A DNA stretch of 29,497 nt from GWA2-46-15 sp964551525 (lineage in GTDB: Bacteria; Patescibacteriota; Minisyncoccia; Minisyncoccales; GWA2-46-15): the NCBI GenBank assembly GCA_964551525.1, contig CAZKCH010000007.1, forward strand, positions 1-29,497, written 5' to 3'. A program made the translations under genes and the position numbers. This document shows, one piece after another, positions 6,316 to 14,090 of the stretch; positions within the stretch are counted from its first letter, which is position 1, and the number at the start of each line of letters is the position of its first letter. The notes beneath the pieces are model-generated. The model was not told where the DNA came from. It was given only the letters and a program-made list of their open reading frames with translations, and ran no database searches.

Positions 6316-6774
6316 TTAAAAAAGAGTTTTTTCTCTTCCCTGCTCGTCTAAGGCCTGGTTGGCCAAAGCGTCGGCTTCTTGGTTTTCCTCGCGCGGGATT
6401 AAAACAAAATCCACTTTTTTGTAATCAATCTTCAGATTCCAAACCAAGATAAACAATCTCTGAATCCCCTCTTCTATAATTTTGAACTTACCGCCCAGCT
6501 GGCTGACCATCAGCTCCGAGTCAGATCTGATCTCCACTTCCAGATGCTGGATTTTATCTTTGCCCAAAAGCGCCTTGATTTTTTTGAGGGCGAAGATAAC
6601 GGCCTGATACTCGGCCTGATTATTAGTCATTTCGCCCAGAAACTGGCTGTATTTCTTAATCGTTTTGCCCTTTTCATCAGCCAAAACCATTCCCAAAGCC
6701 GAAGGCCCGGGATTACCCCGTGACCCGCCGTCAGTATAAACTATGATCTTTTTTGAAAGTATTTTATCAGACAT
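6316..6774 (-). CDS. rnhA: ribonuclease HI
   Basis: 152-aa RNase H1-fold protein that cuts the RNA strand of RNA-DNA hybrids. The four acidic catalytic positions are visible in order: D in YTDGGSRGNPGPS (about residue 15), E in NNQAEYQA, D in IRSDSELMVS, and D in EENQEADALAN. It resembles the short stand-alone RNase HI of Gram-positives and archaea (DGGSRGNPG type) more than E. coli RnhA. Its start lies inside the DHH gene (34-nt overlap), so translation is probably coupled. Pairing an RNase H with a DHH nuclease suggests a shared job in nucleic-acid turnover or repair. Confidence 0.94.
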   Translation of the reverse strand: MSDKILSKKIIVYTDGGSRGNPGPSALGMVLADEKGKTIKKYSQFLGEMTNNQAEYQAVIFALKKIKALLGKDKIQHLEVEIRSDSELMVSQLGGKFKIIEEGIQRLFILVWNLKIDYKKVDFVLIPREENQEADALANQALDEQGREKTLF

Positions 6775-7895
6775 TGTTCTATTTTCTTTTTATCTTTATC
6801 CTTAAAAATAAATCCGCCGGCCGCAGCGTGGCCACCGAAACTGCGCAGATATTTTTTGCAGGAGGACAACGCCTTAACGCCGTCTTTTTCTTTATCGGGC
6901 ATGCGAAACCCGCCCCGATTTTCATCTTTACCTTTATCATAAAGGAAAACCGGTTTTAAAAAGAAAGTGGTCAACCGTGAAGCCACGGCGCCGATAAAAC
7001 GATAGGGCAAATCTTCGCTGCCGTCAAAAATAATTTCTCTTTTTTCCGCCCAGTTTTTTTTCTTAAACTCATCGGTCAACCTTTCAATCTGGACTTGTCT
7101 TTCCGAACCCTTTTTGAGAAAATTTTTAAATCTCATTTCTGTCTCCTCTTCTGAAGTAGAGATTAAGAAAAGATAGAGTTCGCTCAAATCGCCTTCTTTA
7201 TCGGTGATATTAATGATTTTAATAATCTTCGCCACGATTTGCCTGGTTGATAAACAACCCTGAACCACGCTGGAATTAAATGCTTTCCTGATCGCTGATC
7301 TTGAAGTGGTTTCTAAAAACGGCAAACCGCCCTCAATAATCGCTTTATTGACTTCGGTCTCCGGCACCATATCGGAGACGCTGGCCAAAGCCGTCAATCC
7401 CGCCATGTCTTCTTTTAGATATCCGGTCATTTTCTTGCCTAATAGAATTTCGGCTAATTTCAAAGAAAGGGCGGCGGCGGCCAAATGATAATAATAATCA
7501 TTTTTCTTGCCCGTTTTCGGATCAACAATAATTGAGGCCTTGGGCAGTTTTTCCTGCGGTTCGTGATGGTCCAAAATCAATACCTCAAAACCAAGCTTCT
7601 TCGCTTGTTCCACTTCATTAAAATCAGCGATGCCGCAATCAAGGCACAAAAGCAATCCCGGAGCTCTGCTTTTTAAGAAACGAAATCCTTGTTCATTAAG
7701 ACCGTGCTCTTCGCTTTTCCTATCGGAAAAGTAAATCAACGGCGCTTGACCGCCCAAATTCAAAATCGCTTCTTTGGCAATAATAACCGCGATGGTGCCG
7801 TCTAAATCAGAGTCGGCGTAAAGGATGATTTTCTCTTTACGCTCTATTGCTTTCTTAATCCGGACAGCTAATTTTTTAAGATTTTTTATTTCCAT
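6741..7895 (-). CDS. DHH-family phosphoesterase (RecJ-like core)
   Basis: 384-aa two-domain DHH/DHHA1 protein. Motif I is YADSDLDGT (D28, D30, D32), motif II LCLDCGIAD (D86), motif III LDHHEP (109-113), and ASVSDMVPE forms motif IV. The DHHA1 domain ends with FGGHAAAGGF (about 353-362), the substrate-binding glycine-rich signature. Family members hydrolyse phosphodiester bonds using Mn2+: RecJ is a 5'-3' ssDNA exonuclease, and shorter relatives are nanoRNases. It is shorter than full RecJ (over 550 aa) and seems to lack the C-terminal OB region, so the substrate is open. Its 5' end overlaps the pgk gene by 20 nt and its 3' end overlaps rnhA. Confidence 0.88.
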   Translation of the reverse strand: MEIKNLKKLAVRIKKAIERKEKIILYADSDLDGTIAVIIAKEAILNLGGQAPLIYFSDRKSEEHGLNEQGFRFLKSRAPGLLLCLDCGIADFNEVEQAKKLGFEVLILDHHEPQEKLPKASIIVDPKTGKKNDYYYHLAAAALSLKLAEILLGKKMTGYLKEDMAGLTALASVSDMVPETEVNKAIIEGGLPFLETTSRSAIRKAFNSSVVQGCLSTRQIVAKIIKIINITDKEGDLSELYLFLISTSEEETEMRFKNFLKKGSERQVQIERLTDEFKKKNWAEKREIIFDGSEDLPYRFIGAVASRLTTFFLKPVFLYDKGKDENRGGFRMPDKEKDGVKALSSCKKYLRSFGGHAAAGGFIFKDKDKKKIEQCLIKYFQKRS

Positions 7896-8901
7896 ATAAT
7901 CCCGGTAATTTTTCTCCGGCTAAAAACATCAGCATCGCATCCCCGCCGGTAGAAACATGATTAAACTTTTTTGTTAAACCTTCTTTTTTCAAAAACCAGC
8001 CGGTCTCTCCCCCGCCCACAACAGAAAAGGCCTTACTTTTAATTATGGCTTTAGCGATTATCCGCGAACCATTAGAAAATCTTTTCCCCTCGATTTTTCC
8101 CAGCGGGCCTGACCAAAAAATCGTTTTCGCCTTGCTGATATATTCTTTGAAAATCTTGATCGTTTCCGGGCCAATGTCCAAACCCTCAATCGAATCCGGA
8201 GGATAAATAATATTTTTGCTTCGGAAAATACTCGGCTGGCTCTTTTTTAATTCATCGGCAATTAAATTACCGAGTAAAACTGTTGTTCTTGGCTTTTGCG
8301 CCATTTTGCGGACAAACCTTCCCTTGATTTCAATTCCTTTCGGGTTGCCAGCTAAAATAACAACTAAGGGCTTTTGGGGATTATCGCGGACTTGCGATAA
8401 GGTCTTGATTTCTTTTTCCAGAAGAAAGCCGGCCGTCGAAGGTAAAAACTTAGCCGCTATTAAAGAAGCGTGATTTCGATGGCAAACCGCAAAAGCATCG
8501 TTGATATAAAAGTCGGCTAAGCCGGCTAATTTTCGGGCAAAATCAATATCGCCTTTTTCTTCTCCCGGATAAAACCGCAAATTCTCAAGTAAAACAATCA
8601 CGCCAAGCGGCACCACTTCTCTATAATCCTTAACCAAAACTACTTTTTTACTCAATAAGCCACTTAACCGCTTAGCCACTCTCGCTAAACTTAGCCTCTC
8701 AATCACTCGACCCCGGGGGTCGCCCAAGTGCGACATTAAAATAATTTTGGCCTTGGTTTTCAATAAATAATTAATTGTCGCTAAGGCCTGTTGAATTTTA
8801 AAATCATCTAAAATAACCCCGCTTTTGCTAAGGGGGACATTGAAGTCGCATCTGACCAAAACTCTTTTATTTCGAAAATTAAAATCCCTAATGCTTTTCA
8901 T
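7876..8901 (-). CDS. pgk: divergent, shortened phosphoglycerate kinase-like protein
   Basis: Clear PGK fold but 341 aa instead of about 390-415. Conserved: RCDFNVPL (D19, N21), SHLG with H58, LLENLRFYPGEE (R109), DAFAVCHRNHAS (R142) and HVSTGG near the C-terminus. Changed relative to typical PGK: the catalytic Arg (Arg38 in human numbering, in TDDxRI) is K35; the Arg of SHLGRPKG is D61; the nucleotide-binding GGAKVxDK is AGNPKGIEIK (184-193), followed by an apparent deletion; GGGD is GGGE (297-300); and STGGGAS is STGGDAM (317-323). PGK makes ATP from 1,3-bisphosphoglycerate, but these changes raise doubt about normal catalysis. It is wedged between a VirD4-like ATPase and a DHH nuclease with overlapping ends, not among glycolysis genes. 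It may be a second, repurposed paralogue. Confidence 0.85.
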   Translation of the reverse strand: MKSIRDFNFRNKRVLVRCDFNVPLSKSGVILDDFKIQQALATINYLLKTKAKIILMSHLGDPRGRVIERLSLARVAKRLSGLLSKKVVLVKDYREVVPLGVIVLLENLRFYPGEEKGDIDFARKLAGLADFYINDAFAVCHRNHASLIAAKFLPSTAGFLLEKEIKTLSQVRDNPQKPLVVILAGNPKGIEIKGRFVRKMAQKPRTTVLLGNLIADELKKSQPSIFRSKNIIYPPDSIEGLDIGPETIKIFKEYISKAKTIFWSGPLGKIEGKRFSNGSRIIAKAIIKSKAFSVVGGGETGWFLKKEGLTKKFNHVSTGGDAMLMFLAGEKLPGLYGNKKS

Positions 8902-10534
8902 TCTTTAAGGCCTGTTTAATCGCCTCCTGCACTTTATTCGATTCCGGCAATACTCTTGGTTTTCCTCCCTTGAAGGAAACCGTGCCCTTGCCCATTGCTT
9001 CCTCTAAAGAAACTGGCGCCAACGGCTCTTCTACTGACTGTTTGGGCACAGGTATCGCTACCGGCGTCGCTGGCGCTGGCGCTGACTCTGGCGCATTACC
9101 TTTTTCCCGATCGCGCTGAACCTCTTTCAAACAATTCTTGCAGTAAACCGGCCTCTTGCCATCCGGTTTAAAAACCACTTTTGTCCATTTCTTACAATTG
9201 GCGCACTGGGCATCATAAAGCATGGGTTCTTTAGGCGGCAAAGGAGCGTTCGACATCTCATTCGCGCCGGTCCAGCGGCTGATTTTATCTTCCACAACTT
9301 TCCGAGAAGTACTGTATCTTTCTCGGGAAGCATTAATGATTTTTTCCCGATTTGATTTTTCCGGCTTGGGCACGGGCGGCAAGGTCTGGGCGGAAAACGG
9401 CCGGCTCGCCAAACCATCAATCATCAGCTTTAAATAAATATTGTATTTCGCCGAGTTGACCAAATCATTGGCGACAAAGGTCGGAAAAAACTCCTTTTCC
9501 AAAAACTCAGCGTCTTCGGCGCCAATCCGGAAGGCGACCAAACTGCCGACGTTGCCGAAAACCGCGTCCCTGACTTCTTCGGTCATCTGGGTAATGTATT
9601 GATGACCCAAAATCAAATCCAGGCGATATTTTCTCGCCTCGGATAAAATCGTGGCGAATGACTCGGTGGCAAAATTTTGGAATTCGTCAACATAAAGGAA
9701 AAAATCCTGGCGCTGTTCTTCTGGCACGTCTACCCGCGACATGGCTGCCAATTGCAATTTAGTAATTAATAAAGCGCCTAAAAGCATGGAATTATCCTCG
9801 CCCACCCGGCCCTTGGAAAGATTCATGATTAAAATTTTCTTGCTGTCCATAATATCTCTCATATCAATGGTCGAAGAAACCTGGCCAATGATATTGCGGA
9901 TCAAAGCAGCGGAAATAAACTGACCGACTTTGTTTTGAATGGCCGCGGTGGCCTCCACTTCGTATCTTTGGGTATAACGGGCATATTCTTGCAACCAAAA
10001 TGCCTTCACCACCGGATCAGTCACTTTTTCCACCACTTTCTGCCGGTATTCCGGATCAGAAAGCATCCGGTTAATGCCCAACAGGGTCGAACCGCTATAT
10101 TCCAATAAGGCCAAAATAGCGTTATTTAAAATGTATTCCATTCTTGCCGACCAAACATCAGGCCAAATCTTTTTAAAGACGCCCATCAGGCCCGAAGCAA
10201 CCAAGTGGCGGTGCCCCGCATCGACTTTTTCCATCACATTAAAAGCAATGGGAAAATCCAAATCGCCCGGGTTGAAATAAATGACGTCGTTGACCCGATT
10301 CTGTGGAATATAATCCAATAAACTATCAGCGGTTTCTCCATGCGGATCAACAAAGCCAATGCCCCGGCCAGCTTGAATATCTTGAATCGCCATATTGGCC
10401 ATCATATTGGTCTTGCCCATGCCGGTCTTCCCAATCAAATACATGTGTTTGCGCCGGTCGTCTACCCTAATGCCAAAACGCTTCATCTCATGACGAAAGG
10501 TGGTCTCGGCAAAAAAATTAATATCATTAGGCAT
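8888..10534 (-). CDS. VirD4/TraG-like AAA ATPase (type IV secretion-related)
   Basis: 548-aa P-loop ATPase of the HerA/FtsK-VirD4 type. Walker A is GKTGMGKT (35-42), then GIGFVDPHGE, and Walker B is FFLYVDEFQNF (278-288), with the downstream LILGHQYITQM motif of coupling ATPases. There is no N-terminal membrane segment, so anchoring probably comes from the neighbouring 447-aa membrane protein. The C-terminal third has a four-cysteine ribbon (C444, C447, C465, C468) followed by a Pro/Ala-rich stretch. Such ATPases pump DNA or protein through envelope machines, and Patescibacteria often carry this pair. The start at 10534 has no Shine-Dalgarno and follows a perfect palindrome at 10560-10579. 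Its stop overlaps pgk by 14 nt. Confidence 0.87.
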   Translation of the reverse strand: MPNDINFFAETTFRHEMKRFGIRVDDRRKHMYLIGKTGMGKTNMMANMAIQDIQAGRGIGFVDPHGETADSLLDYIPQNRVNDVIYFNPGDLDFPIAFNVMEKVDAGHRHLVASGLMGVFKKIWPDVWSARMEYILNNAILALLEYSGSTLLGINRMLSDPEYRQKVVEKVTDPVVKAFWLQEYARYTQRYEVEATAAIQNKVGQFISAALIRNIIGQVSSTIDMRDIMDSKKILIMNLSKGRVGEDNSMLLGALLITKLQLAAMSRVDVPEEQRQDFFLYVDEFQNFATESFATILSEARKYRLDLILGHQYITQMTEEVRDAVFGNVGSLVAFRIGAEDAEFLEKEFFPTFVANDLVNSAKYNIYLKLMIDGLASRPFSAQTLPPVPKPEKSNREKIINASRERYSTSRKVVEDKISRWTGANEMSNAPLPPKEPMLYDAQCANCKKWTKVVFKPDGKRPVYCKNCLKEVQRDREKGNAPESAPAPATPVAIPVPKQSVEEPLAPVSLEEAMGKGTVSFKGGKPRVLPESNKVQEAIKQALKNEKH

Positions 10535-10559
10535 ATTCTCGAATCGATCTCGAATTTAT

Positions 10560-10579
10560 ATTCGCGAATATTCGCGAAT
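10560..10579. promoter_or_regulatory. 20-bp perfect palindrome upstream of the VirD4-like gene
   Basis: TTCGCGAA occurs twice, separated by TA, with flanking A and T, giving a 20-bp perfect palindrome made of two smaller ones. It lies in the 73-nt gap between two co-oriented genes, 25 nt before the VirD4-like ATG and next to a TATAAA that could be a -10 box. This arrangement fits an operator. Confidence 0.6.
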
Positions 10580-10607
10580 CGAATTAGCGATTGATTAGTG
10601 ATTAATA

Positions 10608-11951
10608 TTACCCTATTGGTAGCTCTGATGGCGGTTCGCCTTTCTTCGCCTCCACTCTTTGCATGGTCGGCGCCGCGGCCGTGGCCCTACCAGGGAAGTG
10701 ATAGAGCGAAGCCAATTCTTCCGCATCCAAAACATATCTCGTCATCGTATCTCTCGGCCCCTTGATGCCGTCTCTGGGCCAGCCAAACCAAGACCGATTT
10801 ACCAACACCCGAAAAAGCTTGCGTTTTCTCACATAAGTTTTTCTCTTGATAAACCAGAAAAAGTCATACCAATGCTTGGTCACCTTGGTAATGGTCTTGC
10901 TGTCCGGCACCAAACCATTCATATTGTCGGTGACAAAATTAGTAAAATAGCTCATTGCCAACCGGGCCTTGGGCTTAAAAAACACTTCTTTCTTGCCGAG
11001 ATAGGCCCAGTTCAAAGCGCATAAAAACCAAAGTTTGCCGATTTTCTTTTCTATGCCTAAAAGCACCTCTTTTTCTCCCGGAGTCAATTTCATTTCCACC
11101 GGAATAAAATCCTTTTCCTCTTCTTTTTTCGGCGGCTCGGGCAACTTGCCCGTCAAGATAAAATTAGCGGTATCCTGCAATATTGGTTTTTGCTTGCTAT
11201 CGCTTGATTTGCGCCGTGCCAATTCATCTCTTAATTTCAAGGCATCTTTTTTCCACGGGAAAGCGTCATCGAGCACGGGAAAACAACGGAGCTGAATCCA
11301 GAATTGCTCGCCCGGACCTAATTTTGCCATGCCTTCCAAAAGTGAGGCAATCGGATCAATTCTTTTTTCCTCTTCTTCCCGGCCGCTTTCAAACTCGGTA
11401 TAGGTTTTAATGGGATAAGCCCAGGGCTTTAAGTTTCTGTAGCCCGTGCCAAACATCTCCCATTGTTCATTAGGAATGTCCTGAGGCACACTTTGAGTAT
11501 AGTCCTCAACTTCAAAAATCTCAGCCGTCGGGTACTGAGAATAAATCTGGCTTTCAAAAATCTGTCTAAAATCACGCTGAGGCGTTCTGACATAAAAATG
11601 CGGCACGCCGTCAATGCAGGCAATCTCCAGGGTAAAAGACCAAGAACTCTGGCCTTCCCACCAGGCCTCATACCAGTTTGGCGGTGAACAAATTTGCCAA
11701 AAACCAGTCAACACGGTTTCCATGGCCTTGACCGGTTCCAAAACCTCTTCCGGAATCCTGATTTCCAGAATGATCGACTTCAGGGCAGAATCAAAAACCC
11801 ATCTTCGATAGAAAATCCAGATATGCTTCCCGGCGTGAAAAAGCCAAAAACATTCGGCAATTAAAAAAAGCCACCACCACTCATCGATAATGGCAAAGAA
11901 TTGCGTCTTAATGAAGGGGAGATAAGAAAAGAAAAAATCCTGGAAAGACAT
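10608..11951 (-). CDS. membrane protein partner of the VirD4-like ATPase
   Basis: 447-aa protein with one clear N-terminal membrane segment (about 24-48, WWWLFLIAECFWLFHAGKHIW), followed by basic residues and a large soluble domain. The soluble part contains ISSPP-like and WEGQSSWSF segments, a charged linker (about 270-290) and Trp-rich patches. I do not recognise a named family with certainty. Its position before a VirD4-like ATPase that lacks its own membrane anchor suggests it is the membrane-bound half of the same machine, as in other Patescibacteria. The start at 11951 directly follows a hairpin with no Shine-Dalgarno. The C-terminus is Ala/Pro-rich and probably disordered. Confidence 0.75.
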   Translation of the reverse strand: MSFQDFFFSYLPFIKTQFFAIIDEWWWLFLIAECFWLFHAGKHIWIFYRRWVFDSALKSIILEIRIPEEVLEPVKAMETVLTGFWQICSPPNWYEAWWEGQSSWSFTLEIACIDGVPHFYVRTPQRDFRQIFESQIYSQYPTAEIFEVEDYTQSVPQDIPNEQWEMFGTGYRNLKPWAYPIKTYTEFESGREEEEKRIDPIASLLEGMAKLGPGEQFWIQLRCFPVLDDAFPWKKDALKLRDELARRKSSDSKQKPILQDTANFILTGKLPEPPKKEEEKDFIPVEMKLTPGEKEVLLGIEKKIGKLWFLCALNWAYLGKKEVFFKPKARLAMSYFTNFVTDNMNGLVPDSKTITKVTKHWYDFFWFIKRKTYVRKRKLFRVLVNRSWFGWPRDGIKGPRDTMTRYVLDAEELASLYHFPGRATAAAPTMQRVEAKKGEPPSELPIG

Positions 11952-11975
11952 GGCTAATGCCGATTAGCCCGGCAT
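11952..11975 (-). promoter_or_regulatory. hairpin directly before the start codon of the 447-aa gene
   Basis: GGCTAAT/ATTAGCC (11952-11958 with 11963-11969) forms a 7-bp stem ending at the base before ATG. A competing stem, ATGCCG/CGGCAT (11957-11962 with 11970-11975), shares half of it. TATAAT at 11981-11986 places the transcript start at about 11974, so the whole leader would be this structure. Confidence 0.6.
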
Positions 11976-12018
11976 CTTTCATTATACCCGAATCCAGAAG
12001 AATTTCCATCACTCAACC

Positions 12019-12047
12019 CACTTAATCACTTAGCCACTTAATCACTT
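12019..12047. repeat. 13-bp direct repeat
   Basis: CACTTAATCACTT occurs at 12019-12031 and again at 12035-12047 in the intergenic gap after the sigma-4/HARE gene. No role is apparent. Confidence 0.6.
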
Positions 12048-12049
12048 CT

Positions 12050-13090
12050 TTATGCTTCTCTTAAAGAGTAGTGGCCGTTTTCAGACCTTAAAAAACACTG
12101 TTTATTGCCCAGATTAAGCAAAATCGTGCTTTCTTTGACTAAACGCTGGGAAAGCACTTTTTTCATAATTTCTTTTTGCGATAACGGCTGTTTGGCGTCT
12201 TTCAAAACATCGGCAATCACGTCTTTAACCGTGCCCGCTTTAAACCCCCATTCATTCAAAGCGTACAATCCCCGGCCAACGAGAATAAACTGCGGATCCC
12301 TGATCAGTTCATTATGAACGGTTTGGTAATTGGTTTTTTTAAAAGCCAACGCCGAAGCCGAAATCACGCCCAAGCCCGGCTGTTTGTTTTCCAGCAAGAA
12401 CCGGTCGATTAAATTCGCAATGGCCACAAAATGAAGCGGTTTTTTGGTCTTTCTTAAAACCAGCAAAGCCAAGTCCCTCACTCCTTTCGGATTGACTTCC
12501 GGCCATTCTTTTAACCCGTATTTGCCGTCCCTGGTCTTTAAAATATTTTTGCTGATTTCTAAAATTGATTTGGCCGCGCCCTTATCGCTACCCAAACCAT
12601 TAGCCACCAATGGCTTGCCTGATTTTTTTAATTTAGAATTGAGTAAAATTAATGTTTTCTGGACTAAGGACAAAATCTTAGCATCCAAAGACCAAAAAGC
12701 ATAAAAATCCTCTGTTTCGCCAAAACGGCAAAAGCCGCCCAAAGTCAATAAAAAAGCGAGCCAATTTTTCGAATTGTCCCGGCCGCTAATGGCAAAATCA
12801 GAGAATAGAATTTCTTCTTTTTTTAATCCGCCCGCAACTTTAAGATACGTCTTAAAAGATAAAAACGCCTTATTAATAGCGGGCGGAAAATCGAGTTCTC
12901 TCATTTTCTTTAAAGACGATTCCACGATTTGGCGGACCCTCTCTCTAGTCAAACCAAAACCATTGCCAATCGCCTCAAGCGTTTTTGGCACACCGGCGCC
13001 TAAACCAAACCTTTCAAAAATGATTTGTTTTTGCTTGTCGTTTAAGGCGGAAAAGAGTTTAAAGTTTTCTTTTTGCAGTTTTAAAGCCAT
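12050..13090 (-). CDS. sigma-70 region 4 / HARE-HTH protein
   Basis: About 346 aa from the start chosen here. The N-terminal part carries a sigma-70 region 4-type helix-turn-helix (ERFGLGAGVPKTLEAIGNGFGLTRERVRQI) but no sigma region 2, so it is not a complete sigma factor. The middle and C-terminal parts look like HARE-HTH/RpoE-delta winged helices: ALLVLRKTKKPLHFVAIANLI, then DPQFILVGRGLYALNEWG. Such proteins are expected to bind promoter DNA or RNA polymerase. I prefer the start MALKLQKEN at 13090 because a TTGACA/TTTAAA promoter pair (13101-13129) ends 10 nt before it; starts at 13099 and 13129 are also open. It follows secF with a short gap. Confidence 0.8.
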   Translation of the reverse strand: MALKLQKENFKLFSALNDKQKQIIFERFGLGAGVPKTLEAIGNGFGLTRERVRQIVESSLKKMRELDFPPAINKAFLSFKTYLKVAGGLKKEEILFSDFAISGRDNSKNWLAFLLTLGGFCRFGETEDFYAFWSLDAKILSLVQKTLILLNSKLKKSGKPLVANGLGSDKGAAKSILEISKNILKTRDGKYGLKEWPEVNPKGVRDLALLVLRKTKKPLHFVAIANLIDRFLLENKQPGLGVISASALAFKKTNYQTVHNELIRDPQFILVGRGLYALNEWGFKAGTVKDVIADVLKDAKQPLSQKEIMKKVLSQRLVKESTILLNLGNKQCFLRSENGHYSLREA

Positions 13091-13100
13091 ATTATTCATA

Positions 13101-13129
13101 TTTAAACATATCTTGCCCTTTTCTGTCAA
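13101..13129 (-). promoter_or_regulatory. promoter of the sigma-4/HARE gene (near-leaderless)
   Basis: TTGACA (13124-13129), 17-nt spacer, TTTAAA (13101-13106), then 10 nt to the ATG at 13090. The -10 box matches the consensus at only four of six positions. Confidence 0.5.
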
Positions 13130-13144
13130 GGGGAAACCGGGTTT

Positions 13145-14029
13145 TTAGCGCCTCAGCCGATGCCAAGTGACCAATAGAGGGCTGGCCAAAAATAAAGAGG
13201 AATAAGTGCCGACGATGATGCCGATAATCAGGGTCAGAGCAAAGTATTTCAAGGTCTCGCCCCCGAAGAAGAAGATTGCGAAAAGCACCATCAGGGTACA
13301 AAAACCAGTGCTCAAAGAACGGATTAAAACCTGATTTAAACTCTGATTGACGCAGGCGCTGAAGTCCTTTTCTCTGGTGGTTAAAAGGTTCTCCCTCACC
13401 CGGTCAAAAACAACCACTTTATCATTGATGGTATAGCCCAAAAGCGTCAGCAAGGCGATGACAATGGGAATATTAAATTGAATATGGTAAAACTTTCCCA
13501 AAAGGACAAAAACCCCGAGCGGTATCAAAATATCAAAGAAAAGGGCAATAATGGAAATGATGCCGTACTGCCAACCGGATAAAGGCCGGGAAACCTTGCC
13601 GAAAGCAATGGCGATATAAACAAGCAGGGCGATTAAAGAAACAATCACTAAAATCATGGTTTTCTGCCGCAACTCCTTGCCCACCACCGGGCCGATGCTT
13701 TCAAAGCGCTTCTCTTCTACTTCTGAAATTTCCTGTAATTTGGAAACGATTTGCTGATGAGTGCTTTCGTCAACTTCTTTCATTCTGATAATCACGCCGT
13801 TGGTGCCGGTGGGCTGAATCACTATTTCTCCTAAATTAAGGTCGTTCAGTTTTTCCTGAATCACCATGTTGGCCGGCCGGTCTTTAAGATCGATTTCCAA
13901 GATACTCCCGCCGGAAAAATCAATGCCGAAATTCAAACCAAAAACCAAAAGAGAAGCCAAGCTGGCCAAAACCAAAATCCCGGAAAAAACATAATAAACT
14001 TTGGTGTATTTTAGAAAAGGAATATTCAT
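13145..14029 (-). CDS. secF: protein translocase subunit SecF
   Basis: 294-aa RND-type membrane protein. The first helix is followed by LNFGIDFSGGSILEID, the SecF signature, then a periplasmic domain (about 45-120) and five further helices, including KVSRPLSGWQYGIISIIALFFDI and the IVIALLTLLGYTINDKVVVFDR segment with the conserved Asp in the membrane core. SecDF uses the proton gradient to pull preproteins out after SecA-driven export. It lies 61 nt downstream of secD. SecA is encoded 3 kb away, so most export genes are in this window. Confidence 0.95.
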   Translation of the reverse strand: MNIPFLKYTKVYYVFSGILVLASLASLLVFGLNFGIDFSGGSILEIDLKDRPANMVIQEKLNDLNLGEIVIQPTGTNGVIIRMKEVDESTHQQIVSKLQEISEVEEKRFESIGPVVGKELRQKTMILVIVSLIALLVYIAIAFGKVSRPLSGWQYGIISIIALFFDILIPLGVFVLLGKFYHIQFNIPIVIALLTLLGYTINDKVVVFDRVRENLLTTREKDFSACVNQSLNQVLIRSLSTGFCTLMVLFAIFFFGGETLKYFALTLIIGIIVGTYSSLFLASPLLVTWHRLRR

Positions 14030-14034
14030 AATCC

Positions 14035-14066
14035 TACGAATTACAAATTTTTACGAATATACGAAT
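14035..14066. repeat. triple TACGAAT repeat between secD and secF
   Basis: TACGAAT occurs at 14035, 14052 and 14060 within the 61-nt spacer. Similar A/T-rich units are common in gaps of Patescibacteria genomes (from memory). No gene is present. Confidence 0.6.
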
Positions 14067-14090
14067 ACAAAAATGATTAAAAACCGAGTG

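Noticed and set aside
9127..9420. Minus-strand 97-aa frame within the VirD4-like gene
   Set aside because: Overlaps the coding frame of the ATPase C-terminus; no start signal or family match.
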